5,002 nt of DNA from an uncultured Collinsella sp. (GTDB taxonomy: Bacteria > Actinomycetota > Coriobacteriia > Coriobacteriales > Coriobacteriaceae), in assembly GCA_938023905.1 (NCBI GenBank), contig CALJCO010000137.1:1-5002 (forward strand), given 5' to 3'. Position numbers and translations under genes: made by a program. Below the pieces are notes generated by a model. It saw nothing but the letters and a program-made list of their open reading frames with translations, was not told the origin of the DNA and searched no databases. Of this stretch, positions 1-5,002 are shown piece after piece. Position 1 is the stretch's first letter, and each line of letters begins with the position of its first letter.

Positions 1-15
1 AGCACATTAAGTGCT
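1..15. repeat. Small inverted repeat at the left edge
   Basis: The arms AGCAC (1-5) and GTGCT (11-15) are perfect inverted copies around a 5-base AT-rich centre. On the minus strand, an AAAGGA motif (22 to 17) lies 9 bases before an ATG (7 to 5) that sits in the loop region of this repeat. It could therefore overlap the start of a minus-strand gene that runs off the window. It could also be a chance hairpin, since only two codons would be visible. No function is assigned. Confidence 0.25.
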
Positions 16-137
16 TTCCTTTGCGTGCGGAACTCGCGACAAACTTCATGCCCTCCGGTCCGCCCCGGGAGCCAGGTTAACTAATTCGGGCCCGGTATTC
101 GGAAAAGTCAGTGCAGCAAAATGGCGATGCGGATGGA

Positions 138-1775
138 CTAGCGCTCGTAGATGAGGCTGCCGGCTAGGTAGGTTGCTTGGACTTTGGTGGCTTGCAGCTC
201 TTGGGGGTCGATGGTGAGCGGGTTTTGGTCCAGGACTACCAGGTCGGCGTATTTGCCGGGCTCTAGGCTGCCGAGGTTTTGCTCGTCGCCCGCTGCGTAC
301 GCGCTGCCAAGCGTGTAGCTGCGCAGGGCCGTTGCCGCGTCGATACGCTCGCTCGGCAGCCAGCCGCCCTCGGGCCAGTGGCTGCGGGGATCTTGGCGCG
401 TGATAGCCGTGTAGAGCACGTTCATGCTGGTAACGGCCGTGATGGGGCTGTCGGTACCGAAAGCTTGACGGATACCGCGCTGCTGATAAGTTGCGAACGG
501 CCACATGATGCGGCTGCGTTCCAGGCCCAGGTCGCGCTCCGGGCCACCCGGGTCGAGCGTGATGTGGCAAGGCTGGCTCGAGGCAATGACGTTGAGCTTG
601 CGCAGACGATCGATGTCCTGAGGCAGCAGATTCTCCAGGTGCTCAAGCGTATTGTGGTCGTGCTGGGGCAAGCCGTAGAGCTCTGCCGCCTCCTCAAAGA
701 TATCGAGCGCAGCATGGATGGCGCCGTCGCCGATAACGTGGATGCGCACGGTGTGGCCGCGCTCGGCTGCCGCCAGAACCAACTTGCGCATGCGCTCGAC
801 AGGAACCGTCAGGCGACCCTGATCGCCCGGGAAGCGTGGATTGGTATAGGGATCAGTGAGGTATGCGGTATGCTCGCTCGACACGCCGTCGAAGAACTGT
901 TTAAAGCCTGGCGCCGAGAGCAGCGCGTTGTTCGCGTAGCGGGTCTGGAGTTCTTCCAAGCGCGATTGGTCATCCAGCAGCGTGGGAAACAGATGGGCGC
1001 GGATGCCCAGCTTGCCGGCGGCCTGCAGCTTGTCGTAAACATCGTCGCGAATAAAGTCGCAGCCCGGCATGGGCATGAGCGACATATCGCAGATTGAGGT
1101 AATGCCTTGCTCGGCCATACGCTTCATCTGGTCGGCGTATGCGCTCGCGATGCGGTCCTCGCCCAGCCACTCAAGACAGCGCGGCAGCAGCTGCATGGCC
1201 GCAGCCTCGTGAGCGATACCCGTGAGCTCGCCATTTGCATCCTTGTCGTAGCTGCCACCCGCCGGCGGCTCGCTGTCGCGCGTCACGCCGAGTGCCTCGA
1301 GCGCGCGGCTGTTGAGCCACAGCGTGTGCCCGTCGCCCGAGTACATAACGCAGGGACGATCAGGAAATGCCGCATCGAGGGAGGCCTTGGCAGGGTGCTC
1401 GGGCGGATCCCAGCGGTAATCGCGCCAGCCCTGCGTCACGACCCAGGCGTCGTCAGGCAGGTCCTGGGAAAACTTGAGCGCGTCCTGCACCAGCGCCGCC
1501 TCGGACATGCCCATATCCATGAGCATATACGGTGAGGAGCCAACCGAGGTATGGAAGAAATGCAGGTGCGCATCGTGGAAACCGGGGCAGACAAACTGCT
1601 CGCCGTAATCGACCACCGGCGTGGCGGCAGGTGCGGCGTCAATCACGTCATCGGGCGCACCGACTGCGACGATGCGATCGCCCGCAATGGCAATCGCCAG
1701 CTCGCGGGCGGTATCGATACCGTCTTGCGCGGTAAAAACGTTCTTGGAGCGGATAATCCGATCGATATGTTGCAT
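138..1775 (-). CDS. YtcJ-like metal-dependent amidohydrolase
   Basis: This is a predicted cytosolic hydrolase of 545 residues, about the usual length for YtcJ-type members of the amidohydrolase superfamily. They use a metal-bound water to cleave C-N bonds of amides or related compounds; the substrate here is unknown. Visible motifs: a short N-terminal beta domain; PGFHDAHLH (64-72) giving the HxH metal ligands H70 and H72; FKQFFDG (291-297) with the family's conserved lysine K292; IHVIGDGA (345-352) with H346; LEHLENL (377-383) with H379; FGTDSP (439-444) with the catalytic aspartate D442; and the C-terminal GSLEPGKYADLVVLD signature (502-516). There is no signal peptide. Three in-frame ATGs lie at 1787, 1781 and 1775. 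The last is preferred because a GAGATGGGG purine run sits 6 bases upstream of it, while the others lack a well-spaced site. It is divergent from the M20D gene. No clear terminator follows the stop. Confidence 0.93.
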   Translation of the reverse strand: MQHIDRIIRSKNVFTAQDGIDTARELAIAIAGDRIVAVGAPDDVIDAAPAATPVVDYGEQFVCPGFHDAHLHFFHTSVGSSPYMLMDMGMSEAALVQDALKFSQDLPDDAWVVTQGWRDYRWDPPEHPAKASLDAAFPDRPCVMYSGDGHTLWLNSRALEALGVTRDSEPPAGGSYDKDANGELTGIAHEAAAMQLLPRCLEWLGEDRIASAYADQMKRMAEQGITSICDMSLMPMPGCDFIRDDVYDKLQAAGKLGIRAHLFPTLLDDQSRLEELQTRYANNALLSAPGFKQFFDGVSSEHTAYLTDPYTNPRFPGDQGRLTVPVERMRKLVLAAAERGHTVRIHVIGDGAIHAALDIFEEAAELYGLPQHDHNTLEHLENLLPQDIDRLRKLNVIASSQPCHITLDPGGPERDLGLERSRIMWPFATYQQRGIRQAFGTDSPITAVTSMNVLYTAITRQDPRSHWPEGGWLPSERIDAATALRSYTLGSAYAAGDEQNLGSLEPGKYADLVVLDQNPLTIDPQELQATKVQATYLAGSLIYER

Positions 1776-1781
1776 GGGCAT

Positions 1782-1790
1782 CCCCATCTC
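1782..1790 (-). promoter_or_regulatory. Probable ribosome binding site of the amidohydrolase
   Basis: The minus strand reads GAGATGGGG, followed by a 6-base spacer and the ATG at 1775. It contains the ATG at 1787, which has no purine-rich sequence before it. It also abuts the ATG at 1781, too close to serve it. This favours the shortest of the three possible starts. It is only a partial match to the anti-Shine-Dalgarno sequence. Confidence 0.4.
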
Positions 1791-1862
1791 TGGCAGGAAA
1801 TTCAACACCCCCGAGTGTACTCCCCCGCCCTTGCAACAAAACTCCAAGCGGCAAACGGCAAC

Positions 1863-1892
1863 TTTACCAGCCCTAGCGGCAGGTGGCATACT
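1863..1892 (+). promoter_or_regulatory. Candidate sigma-70 promoter of the M20D gene
   Basis: A TTTACC -35-like hexamer (1863-1868) and a CATACT -10-like hexamer (1887-1892) are separated by 18 bases. Each matches four of six consensus positions. TG at 1884-1885 forms an extended -10 element (TG, one base, then the hexamer). The start of transcription would fall near 1899, giving a leader of about 45 bases before the ATG at 1944. The call is by eye on a moderate match in a divergent intergenic region. Confidence 0.35.
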
Positions 1893-1927
1893 GGAGAGAG
1901 CCTGTACGATTTTGCGATCAACCCAGC

Positions 1928-1933
1928 AAGGAG
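1928..1933 (+). promoter_or_regulatory. Ribosome binding site of the M20D gene
   Basis: AAGGAG lies 10 bases before the ATG at 1944. It supports this start over the extended reading frame that runs upstream through the divergent gene, and over the in-frame ATG nine codons further on. Confidence 0.7.
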
Positions 1934-1943
1934 CAAATCGACC

Positions 1944-3407
1944 ATGACGAAAACCAAGGCACAGCAGATTATGGCAGCAACCGAGGTTCGCGCGGCAGAC
2001 GACGTCACCGCGGCCATCCAAGATATCGCCGCCGAGTTTGAGCCCTATATCATCAAGCAGCGCCGGCACTTCCATAAGCACCCGGAGCTGAGCCTTGCCG
2101 AGGAGCGCACGACCTCCGACATCGCTAACCAGCTCGACGCCATGAATATCCCCTACGAGCGTCCGCTCAAGACCGGCTTGGTGGCAACGCTTCGCGGTAC
2201 CGCGCCGGATGCCTACCGCGAGGACGGCACGCCGCGCCGCCGCATCCTGCTGCGCGCCGACATCGACGCCCTGCCCGTCACCGAGCAGACCGGCGAGGAG
2301 TTCGCCAGCGTCAACGAGGGCTGCATGCATGCCTGCGGCCACGACTGCCATATCGCCATGATGCTCGGCACGTTGCAGATTCTGCGCCACATGACCGATG
2401 ACATTCACGGCGAGGTCCGCATCGTGTTCCAGCCCAGCGAGGAAAACGGCCAGGGTGCCAAGCTCATGATCGGCACCGGCGTGCTCGATGGCGTCGATGG
2501 CGCCTATGCCGCTCACATTTGGAGCGAGGTCGACGTCGGCACCGTGAGCTGCGAGCCCGGCCCGCGCATGGCCAATACCGACTGGTTCCGCATCGACGTT
2601 CGCGGCACCTCGTGCCACGGCGCCATGCCCCAGCGCGGCCACGACGCCGTTATGGTTGCCGCCGAGATCGTCAATGCCCTGCAGACTATCGTTTCGCGCG
2701 AGATTAGCCCCTACGAGCCGGCAGTCATCACCGTCGGCGAGTTGCACGGCGGCACCGCGCGCAACGTTATCGCCGGCACGGCATACCTCGCCGGTACGGT
2801 ACGCACCTACGGCGACTCGACCCACGAGGAAATGCCGGAGCTTATGCGCCGCATCGTGGAGCACACCGCGGCAGCCTTGGGTGCCGAGGCCGAGCTCACC
2901 GACTACACCATCGCCAACTACAAGGTCGAAAACGACGCCGCCTCGAGCGAACGCTGCCGTCAGGCTGTAATTAAATGTCTGGGCCCCGCCGGCCAGGGCC
3001 ATTACCGCGGCACGCTTTCGGGCGAGGATTTTTCGGAGTACCTGCGCCGTGTACCGGGTGTGCTCGCCTTTGTAGGTACGCGCAACCCCAAGATTGGCGC
3101 CACGTACGCCCAACATTCCTGCTTTTACAAGATTGACGAGACCGTACTGGCCAAGGGTTCCATGGTGGCCGCCCAGTATGCCATCGACTTTTTGGCCGAG
3201 CCCACGCAAGAGGAGCTCGACGGCCCCGCGATTACCGCGGTCGCCGAAACCAACCCCGATCTGGCCGCCAAGTTGCGCTCTGCCAAGGCGACGACTGCCG
3301 AAGCCCGTGACGCCATCCACGATGCCCGCACGGCTCGTCATGCCGCGATCAAGGGTATCCACGAAGCTCGCGCCGCCGCTCGCCACGAGGAGAAGCGCGA
3401 CGAGTAG
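1944..3407 (+). CDS. M20D-family metallo-amidohydrolase with C-terminal tail
   Basis: This 487-residue cytosolic enzyme belongs to the M20D family (hippurate, N-acyl-amino-acid and IAA-amino-acid amidohydrolases), which release an amino acid from an acyl conjugate. Visible motifs: RRHFHKHPELS (40-50), RADIDALPVTE (104-114), MHACGHDCH (128-136) and FQPSEENGQGA (162-172). The dimerisation/lid domain spans about 205-320 and contains GTSCHGAMPQRGHDAV (221-236). GEDFSEY (360-366) and YAQHSCFY (388-395) follow. The five expected metal ligands are C131, H133, E167, H191 and H391, and E166 is the likely general base. No key residue is missing, so activity is expected; the exact substrate cannot be read. 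Typical members have about 390-400 residues and end near the FLAEP at 416-420. The remaining roughly 67 residues are an extra Ala/Arg/His/Glu-rich helical tail. The gene is divergent from the YtcJ-like gene and ends at a hairpin terminator. Confidence 0.95.
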   Translation: MTKTKAQQIMAATEVRAADDVTAAIQDIAAEFEPYIIKQRRHFHKHPELSLAEERTTSDIANQLDAMNIPYERPLKTGLVATLRGTAPDAYREDGTPRRRILLRADIDALPVTEQTGEEFASVNEGCMHACGHDCHIAMMLGTLQILRHMTDDIHGEVRIVFQPSEENGQGAKLMIGTGVLDGVDGAYAAHIWSEVDVGTVSCEPGPRMANTDWFRIDVRGTSCHGAMPQRGHDAVMVAAEIVNALQTIVSREISPYEPAVITVGELHGGTARNVIAGTAYLAGTVRTYGDSTHEEMPELMRRIVEHTAAALGAEAELTDYTIANYKVENDAASSERCRQAVIKCLGPAGQGHYRGTLSGEDFSEYLRRVPGVLAFVGTRNPKIGATYAQHSCFYKIDETVLAKGSMVAAQYAIDFLAEPTQEELDGPAITAVAETNPDLAAKLRSAKATTAEARDAIHDARTARHAAIKGIHEARAAARHEEKRDE

Positions 3408-3442
3408 CCGTCACGCCCACCCATAACAACCTGGCTAGAGCA

Positions 3443-3479
3443 AAGCGGGGGAACGTTATCTCAACGTTCGCCCCCGCTT
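3443..3479. terminator. Bidirectional hairpin terminator between convergent genes
   Basis: AAGCGGGGG (3443-3451) pairs with CCCCCGCTT (3471-3479), and AACGTT (3452-3457) pairs with AACGTT (3463-3468). There is a two-base bulge (3469-3470) and a five-base loop (3458-3462). It begins 36 bases after the M20D stop and lies 33 bases after the stop of the convergent DUF2752 gene. The U-tracts on both sides are weak, so it is strong in stem but imperfect as a classical rho-independent site. Confidence 0.75.
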
Positions 3480-3511
3480 ATGTGTCGACCGCTTTTCTAG
3501 CGCGTCCTCCG

Positions 3512-3988
3512 TCACGACAGGTAAGAGCGAAGGATGGTGAGCCAGCGTGGGGTTTCGAGGTGGATGATATCGGTGGGAACTCCGGCGGGAGCGTGCCCAC
3601 CAAAGAGCAGGCCCGCGTCTGCCGGGTTGATAAGACGCACGATCCATACGGCAACGACCAGCACACACAGAACAATAACCGCAATGTCGATGCCACGCTT
3701 TAGCTTGCTCGATGCCACCTCCTCGCGCACGAACGCGAGCGCAAACGCAATCGGCACCACCCAAAACAGCGGATGGTAGGCAAAGGCCGCCGAAAAATCG
3801 AGGCGCAGCGACGCCAGCCAGGCCCTCGTCATGCCACATCCCGGACAGGGAATGCCCGTCATCAGGCGAAACACGCAGCCGATATCGAGCAGGTAAAGTG
3901 CGAGCCAAGCGACAAAGAGCGCGCCGATGCAAGAAAGGGCGCGGCGAATGAGCTCCGCCGCGCCCTTATGTCCCTGAGAGCTGTTCAC
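3512..3988 (-). CDS. DUF2752 family membrane protein
   Basis: This is a small integral membrane protein of unknown function, 158 residues from the chosen start. The diagnostic DUF2752 motif is GIPCPGCGMTRAW (45-57), a CPxCGxTRA signature with C48 and C51, followed by a second conserved patch, FAYHPLFW (69-76). Three hydrophobic segments are seen at about 17-36, 69-88 and 100-121. They are separated by a charged loop (REEVASSKLKRG), with a short polar C-terminus. The two cysteines could bind metal or react, but no biochemical role is established. The start is uncertain: GTG at 3988 lies 13 bases past the upstream stop with a weak AAGAG before it. An ATG at 4048 would add 20 residues and overlap the upstream gene by 47 bases, with no ribosome binding site. 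It is probably cotranscribed with the zinc-ribbon gene. Confidence 0.85.
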   Translation of the reverse strand: MNSSQGHKGAAELIRRALSCIGALFVAWLALYLLDIGCVFRLMTGIPCPGCGMTRAWLASLRLDFSAAFAYHPLFWVVPIAFALAFVREEVASSKLKRGIDIAVIVLCVLVVAVWIVRLINPADAGLLFGGHAPAGVPTDIIHLETPRWLTILRSYLS

Positions 3989-4001
3989 GCCGCTCTTGTC
4001 G

Positions 4002-4667
4002 TTAGGCACGAGCGCCAAGACGGGCGTTGTAAGCCGTTGCCATGGCATTGGTGTTCTTGATGATGATGTTCATGGCAAAGATGGGGCCAAGGCCGCACAG
4101 CAGCGCGCCGACAATCTGCCACATAAGAACGGTGGTGCCGTTCTCCTGGAACATCAGGCCATAGCGAGGGGCATTAGCCTGCAGGCGGTTACCAATCTTG
4201 TAGTACCAGTAGAGTCCGTAGAAGCCGCAGGTCACGAACGACAGCAAGATGAATGCTGCCAGACCCGGCGTGGAATCGCCGTCATCCTGGCACATGACAT
4301 TGATGTCGCGGGCAAGGCAATAGAGGAAGTAATACGAATAGATGCCGCAGGTCACGATGGAAAGCAGGAGCCAACCGATCACGCCACGGTCGGTCTTAAT
4401 CGGAGCATAGTCCATCGGGGCAGGCGCAGGCTGCTGAGCATACTGCTGCTGGCCGGCGTACTGCTGCTGCCCGGTGTACTGCTGCTGAGGCTGGGGCTGA
4501 ACTGCCTGAACCGGAGTGGGCTGAATCTGCGTGGGCTGCGGAGCAGGCTGGGGCTGAGGTGCGGGCTGCGGAGCAGGAGCAGCGGAAGCGGCACCGATGG
4601 CAGAACCGCAGACAGGGCAGAATTTGGCATCATCCGAAATGGGAGAACCACAAGTGGGACAGAACAT
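4002..4667 (-). CDS. Zinc-ribbon, Pro/Gln linker, DUF4234-like membrane protein
   Basis: This 221-residue protein of unknown biochemical function has three parts. Residues 1-22 form a zinc ribbon with two CxxC knuckles (C3/C6 and C17/C20). Residues 30-84 are a disordered Ala/Pro/Gln-rich linker ending in three QQQY-containing hexads (61-78). Residues 92-210 are a DUF4234-like membrane domain with hydrophobic segments at about 95-117, 135-157 and 178-204. Two segments carry near-identical motifs, LLSIVTCGIY (101-110) and LLSFVTCGFY (141-150), each followed by aromatic residues and a polar patch. There is no signal peptide, so the ribbon and linker probably lie in the cytoplasm. The start is firm: AAAGGAG lies 6 bases before the ATG. 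It is probably first in an operon with the DUF2752 gene. Zinc-ribbon membrane proteins of this layout are common in Gram-positive genomes, but a role in sensing or assembly here is only a guess. Confidence 0.9.
   Translation of the reverse strand: MFCPTCGSPISDDAKFCPVCGSAIGAASAAPAPQPAPQPQPAPQPTQIQPTPVQAVQPQPQQQYTGQQQYAGQQQYAQQPAPAPMDYAPIKTDRGVIGWLLLSIVTCGIYSYYFLYCLARDINVMCQDDGDSTPGLAAFILLSFVTCGFYGLYWYYKIGNRLQANAPRYGLMFQENGTTVLMWQIVGALLCGLGPIFAMNIIIKNTNAMATAYNARLGARA
4434..4487 (-). repeat. Three tandem 18-base coding repeats
   Basis: Within the zinc-ribbon gene, three consecutive 18-base units encode QQQYTG, QQQYAG and QQQYAQ. The units are close copies at DNA level, with CAGCAGCAGTA-type cores, and they keep the reading frame. 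They lie in the flexible linker, where loss or gain of a unit should be tolerated. Confidence 0.8.
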
Positions 4668-4673
4668 AAGCTT

Positions 4674-4680
4674 CTCCTTT
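4674..4680 (-). promoter_or_regulatory. Strong ribosome binding site of the zinc-ribbon gene
   Basis: The minus strand reads AAAGGAG, with a 6-base spacer (AAGCTT) before the ATG at 4667. This is a near-ideal Shine-Dalgarno and fixes the start immediately before the first CxxC knuckle. Confidence 0.85.
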
Positions 4681-4684
4681 TCCT

Positions 4685-4701
4685 AAGGCGTTGCACGCCT
4701 T
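4685..4701 (-). promoter_or_regulatory. Hairpin in the leader of the zinc-ribbon gene
   Basis: AAGGCGT (4685-4691) and ACGCCTT (4695-4701) are perfect 7-base inverted copies around a 3-base centre. The hairpin sits 4 bases upstream of the AAAGGAG ribosome binding site in the presumed mRNA leader. It has no T-tract, so it is not a typical terminator. It may stabilise the mRNA, modulate translation, or be a protein binding site in DNA. Confidence 0.4.
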
Positions 4702-4742
4702 CAAACCTTACACGTCTATGTTCTCAACAATAGCCGCGACGT

Positions 4743-4754
4743 TGTTGCGCAACA
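4743..4754. promoter_or_regulatory. 12-base perfect palindrome, possible operator
   Basis: TGTTGCGCAACA reads the same on both strands. It lies 76 bases upstream of the zinc-ribbon start, where promoter elements would be expected, although no convincing -35/-10 pair was found next to it. It overlaps a second inverted repeat, CAACAA (4725-4730) with TTGTTG (4742-4747). A dimeric regulator site is possible, but chance is not excluded. Confidence 0.25.
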
Positions 4755-4819
4755 TTGACCAATTTCCGAGATTTTTTTCTGCAACCATTTTCCCAGGTAT
4801 TTTCTTGCTTCCGCGGTAG

Positions 4820-4855
4820 AAAAAGGCGCCCCGGGCTCAGTTGCCCAGGGCGCCT
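4820..4855 (-). terminator. Rho-independent terminator of the right-edge gene
   Basis: Read on the minus strand, AGGCGCCC (4855-4848 side) pairs with GGGCGCCT (4831-4824 side). One mismatch follows, then a further 4-base GC stem (4843-4846 with 4833-4836) and a 6-base loop (4837-4842). The stem runs directly into TTTTTC (4824 to 4819). It lies 8 bases past the stop codon of the partial gene at the right edge and insulates the zinc-ribbon gene from read-through. Confidence 0.9.
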
Positions 4856-4862
4856 CGACCGA

Positions 4863-5002
4863 CTATTCGGTTTGATTGTTTTCGGCAGCAGGACTATCGC
4901 CCGGCTCATCCGCCGGCGTGGCAACGGCATTCCAATCGGGTTCCGCAGGCGTCGCCTCGGGCGCCGGTGCGGGGGCAGGGACAGGTGCAGGCTCGGGTGC
5001 CG
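4863..5002 (-). CDS. C-terminus of a partial protein with Ala/Pro/Glu-rich tail
   Basis: A minus-strand frame is open from the right edge to a TAG at 4865-4863, giving the last 45 residues or so of a protein whose body lies outside the window. The visible part is low-complexity and probably disordered. It has an alternating Ala-Pro stretch (PAPVPAPAPAPEATAPEP), then DWNAVATPADEPGD, ending in SPAAENNQTE. The strong terminator 8 bases after the stop supports it as a real gene end. The other frames here give Arg-rich translations typical of antisense or shifted readings. No domain can be recognised, so no function is offered; such tails occur on secreted, membrane and cytosolic proteins alike. 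Confidence 0.7.
   Translation of the reverse strand, partial: APEPAPVPAPAPAPEATPAEPDWNAVATPADEPGDSPAAENNQTE

Noticed and set aside
87..94. CGGGCCCG palindrome after the amidohydrolase stop as a terminator
   Set aside because: It has no loop, is only 8 bases long and has no T-tract, so it does not look like a functional terminator.
279..1097. A 272-residue plus-strand frame antisense to the amidohydrolase
   Set aside because: It has no ribosome binding site or domain, while the opposite strand carries conserved catalytic motifs throughout.
1814..1819. TACACT on the minus strand as a -10 element for the amidohydrolase
   Set aside because: No -35-like hexamer lies at an acceptable distance (candidates fall at 11, 14 or 22 bases), so it was not annotated as a promoter.
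1551..1943. Upstream extension of the M20D reading frame
   Set aside because: The frame is open back to 1551, but this part overlaps the divergent gene, has no family similarity and crosses the promoter region. The start at 1944 has AAGGAG and fits the family N-terminus.
138..3386. A single 1082-residue minus-strand frame fusing the amidohydrolase to a long N-terminal extension
   Set aside because: The extension is antisense to the M20D gene, which has intact family motifs on the plus strand. It has no recognisable domain, and the amidohydrolase has a natural start at about 1775. The open frame results from GC-rich codon use.
3996..4733. A 245-residue plus-strand frame opposite the zinc-ribbon gene
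   Set aside because: It is Leu/Arg-rich, translating the antisense of Gln/Pro codons, without a ribosome binding site. The minus strand has CxxC knuckles, membrane segments and a strong Shine-Dalgarno.
4724..4930. A 68-residue minus-strand frame covering the intergenic terminator
   Set aside because: It runs through the rho-independent terminator and overlaps the better-supported Ala/Pro/Glu-rich C-terminus in another frame. Its composition is Arg/Ser-rich, as expected of a shifted frame.

Overview
The window is GC-rich bacterial DNA with tightly packed genes and short intergenic gaps. Codons often end in G or C, and antisense frames stay open for long stretches because of this. The style suggests a high-GC gut actinobacterium of the Coriobacteriia/Collinsella kind. 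That assignment is inferred from composition and gene types; no marker gene is present to prove it.

Layout, left to right. Positions 1-137 are a short intergenic stretch with a small inverted repeat at the left edge. A minus-strand gene (138-1775) encodes a YtcJ-like metal-dependent amidohydrolase. A divergent promoter region (1776-1943) separates it from a plus-strand M20D-family metallo-amidohydrolase (1944-3407), which carries all five expected metal ligands and an unusual Ala/Arg/His-rich C-terminal tail. A bidirectional hairpin terminator (3443-3479) closes this gene against the convergent genes on its right. Next is a minus-strand pair, probably one transcript read right to left: a zinc-ribbon/Pro-Gln linker/DUF4234-like membrane protein (4002-4667), then a three-helix DUF2752 membrane protein (ending at 3512). 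Upstream of the pair is a 195-base gap holding a strong Shine-Dalgarno, a leader hairpin, a 12-base palindrome, and the rho-independent terminator of another minus-strand gene. Only the Ala/Pro/Glu-rich C-terminus of that last gene is visible (4863 to the right edge).

Functionally, the left half holds two unrelated cytosolic amide hydrolases that share a divergent control region and may serve scavenging of acylated or amidated compounds. The right half is a small membrane-protein module of unknown function. I found no RNA genes, CRISPR array, insertion sequence, defence system or other clearly novel multi-gene system. The most distinctive features are the heptad-spaced histidine tail on the M20D enzyme and the modular, internally duplicated architecture of the zinc-ribbon membrane protein.
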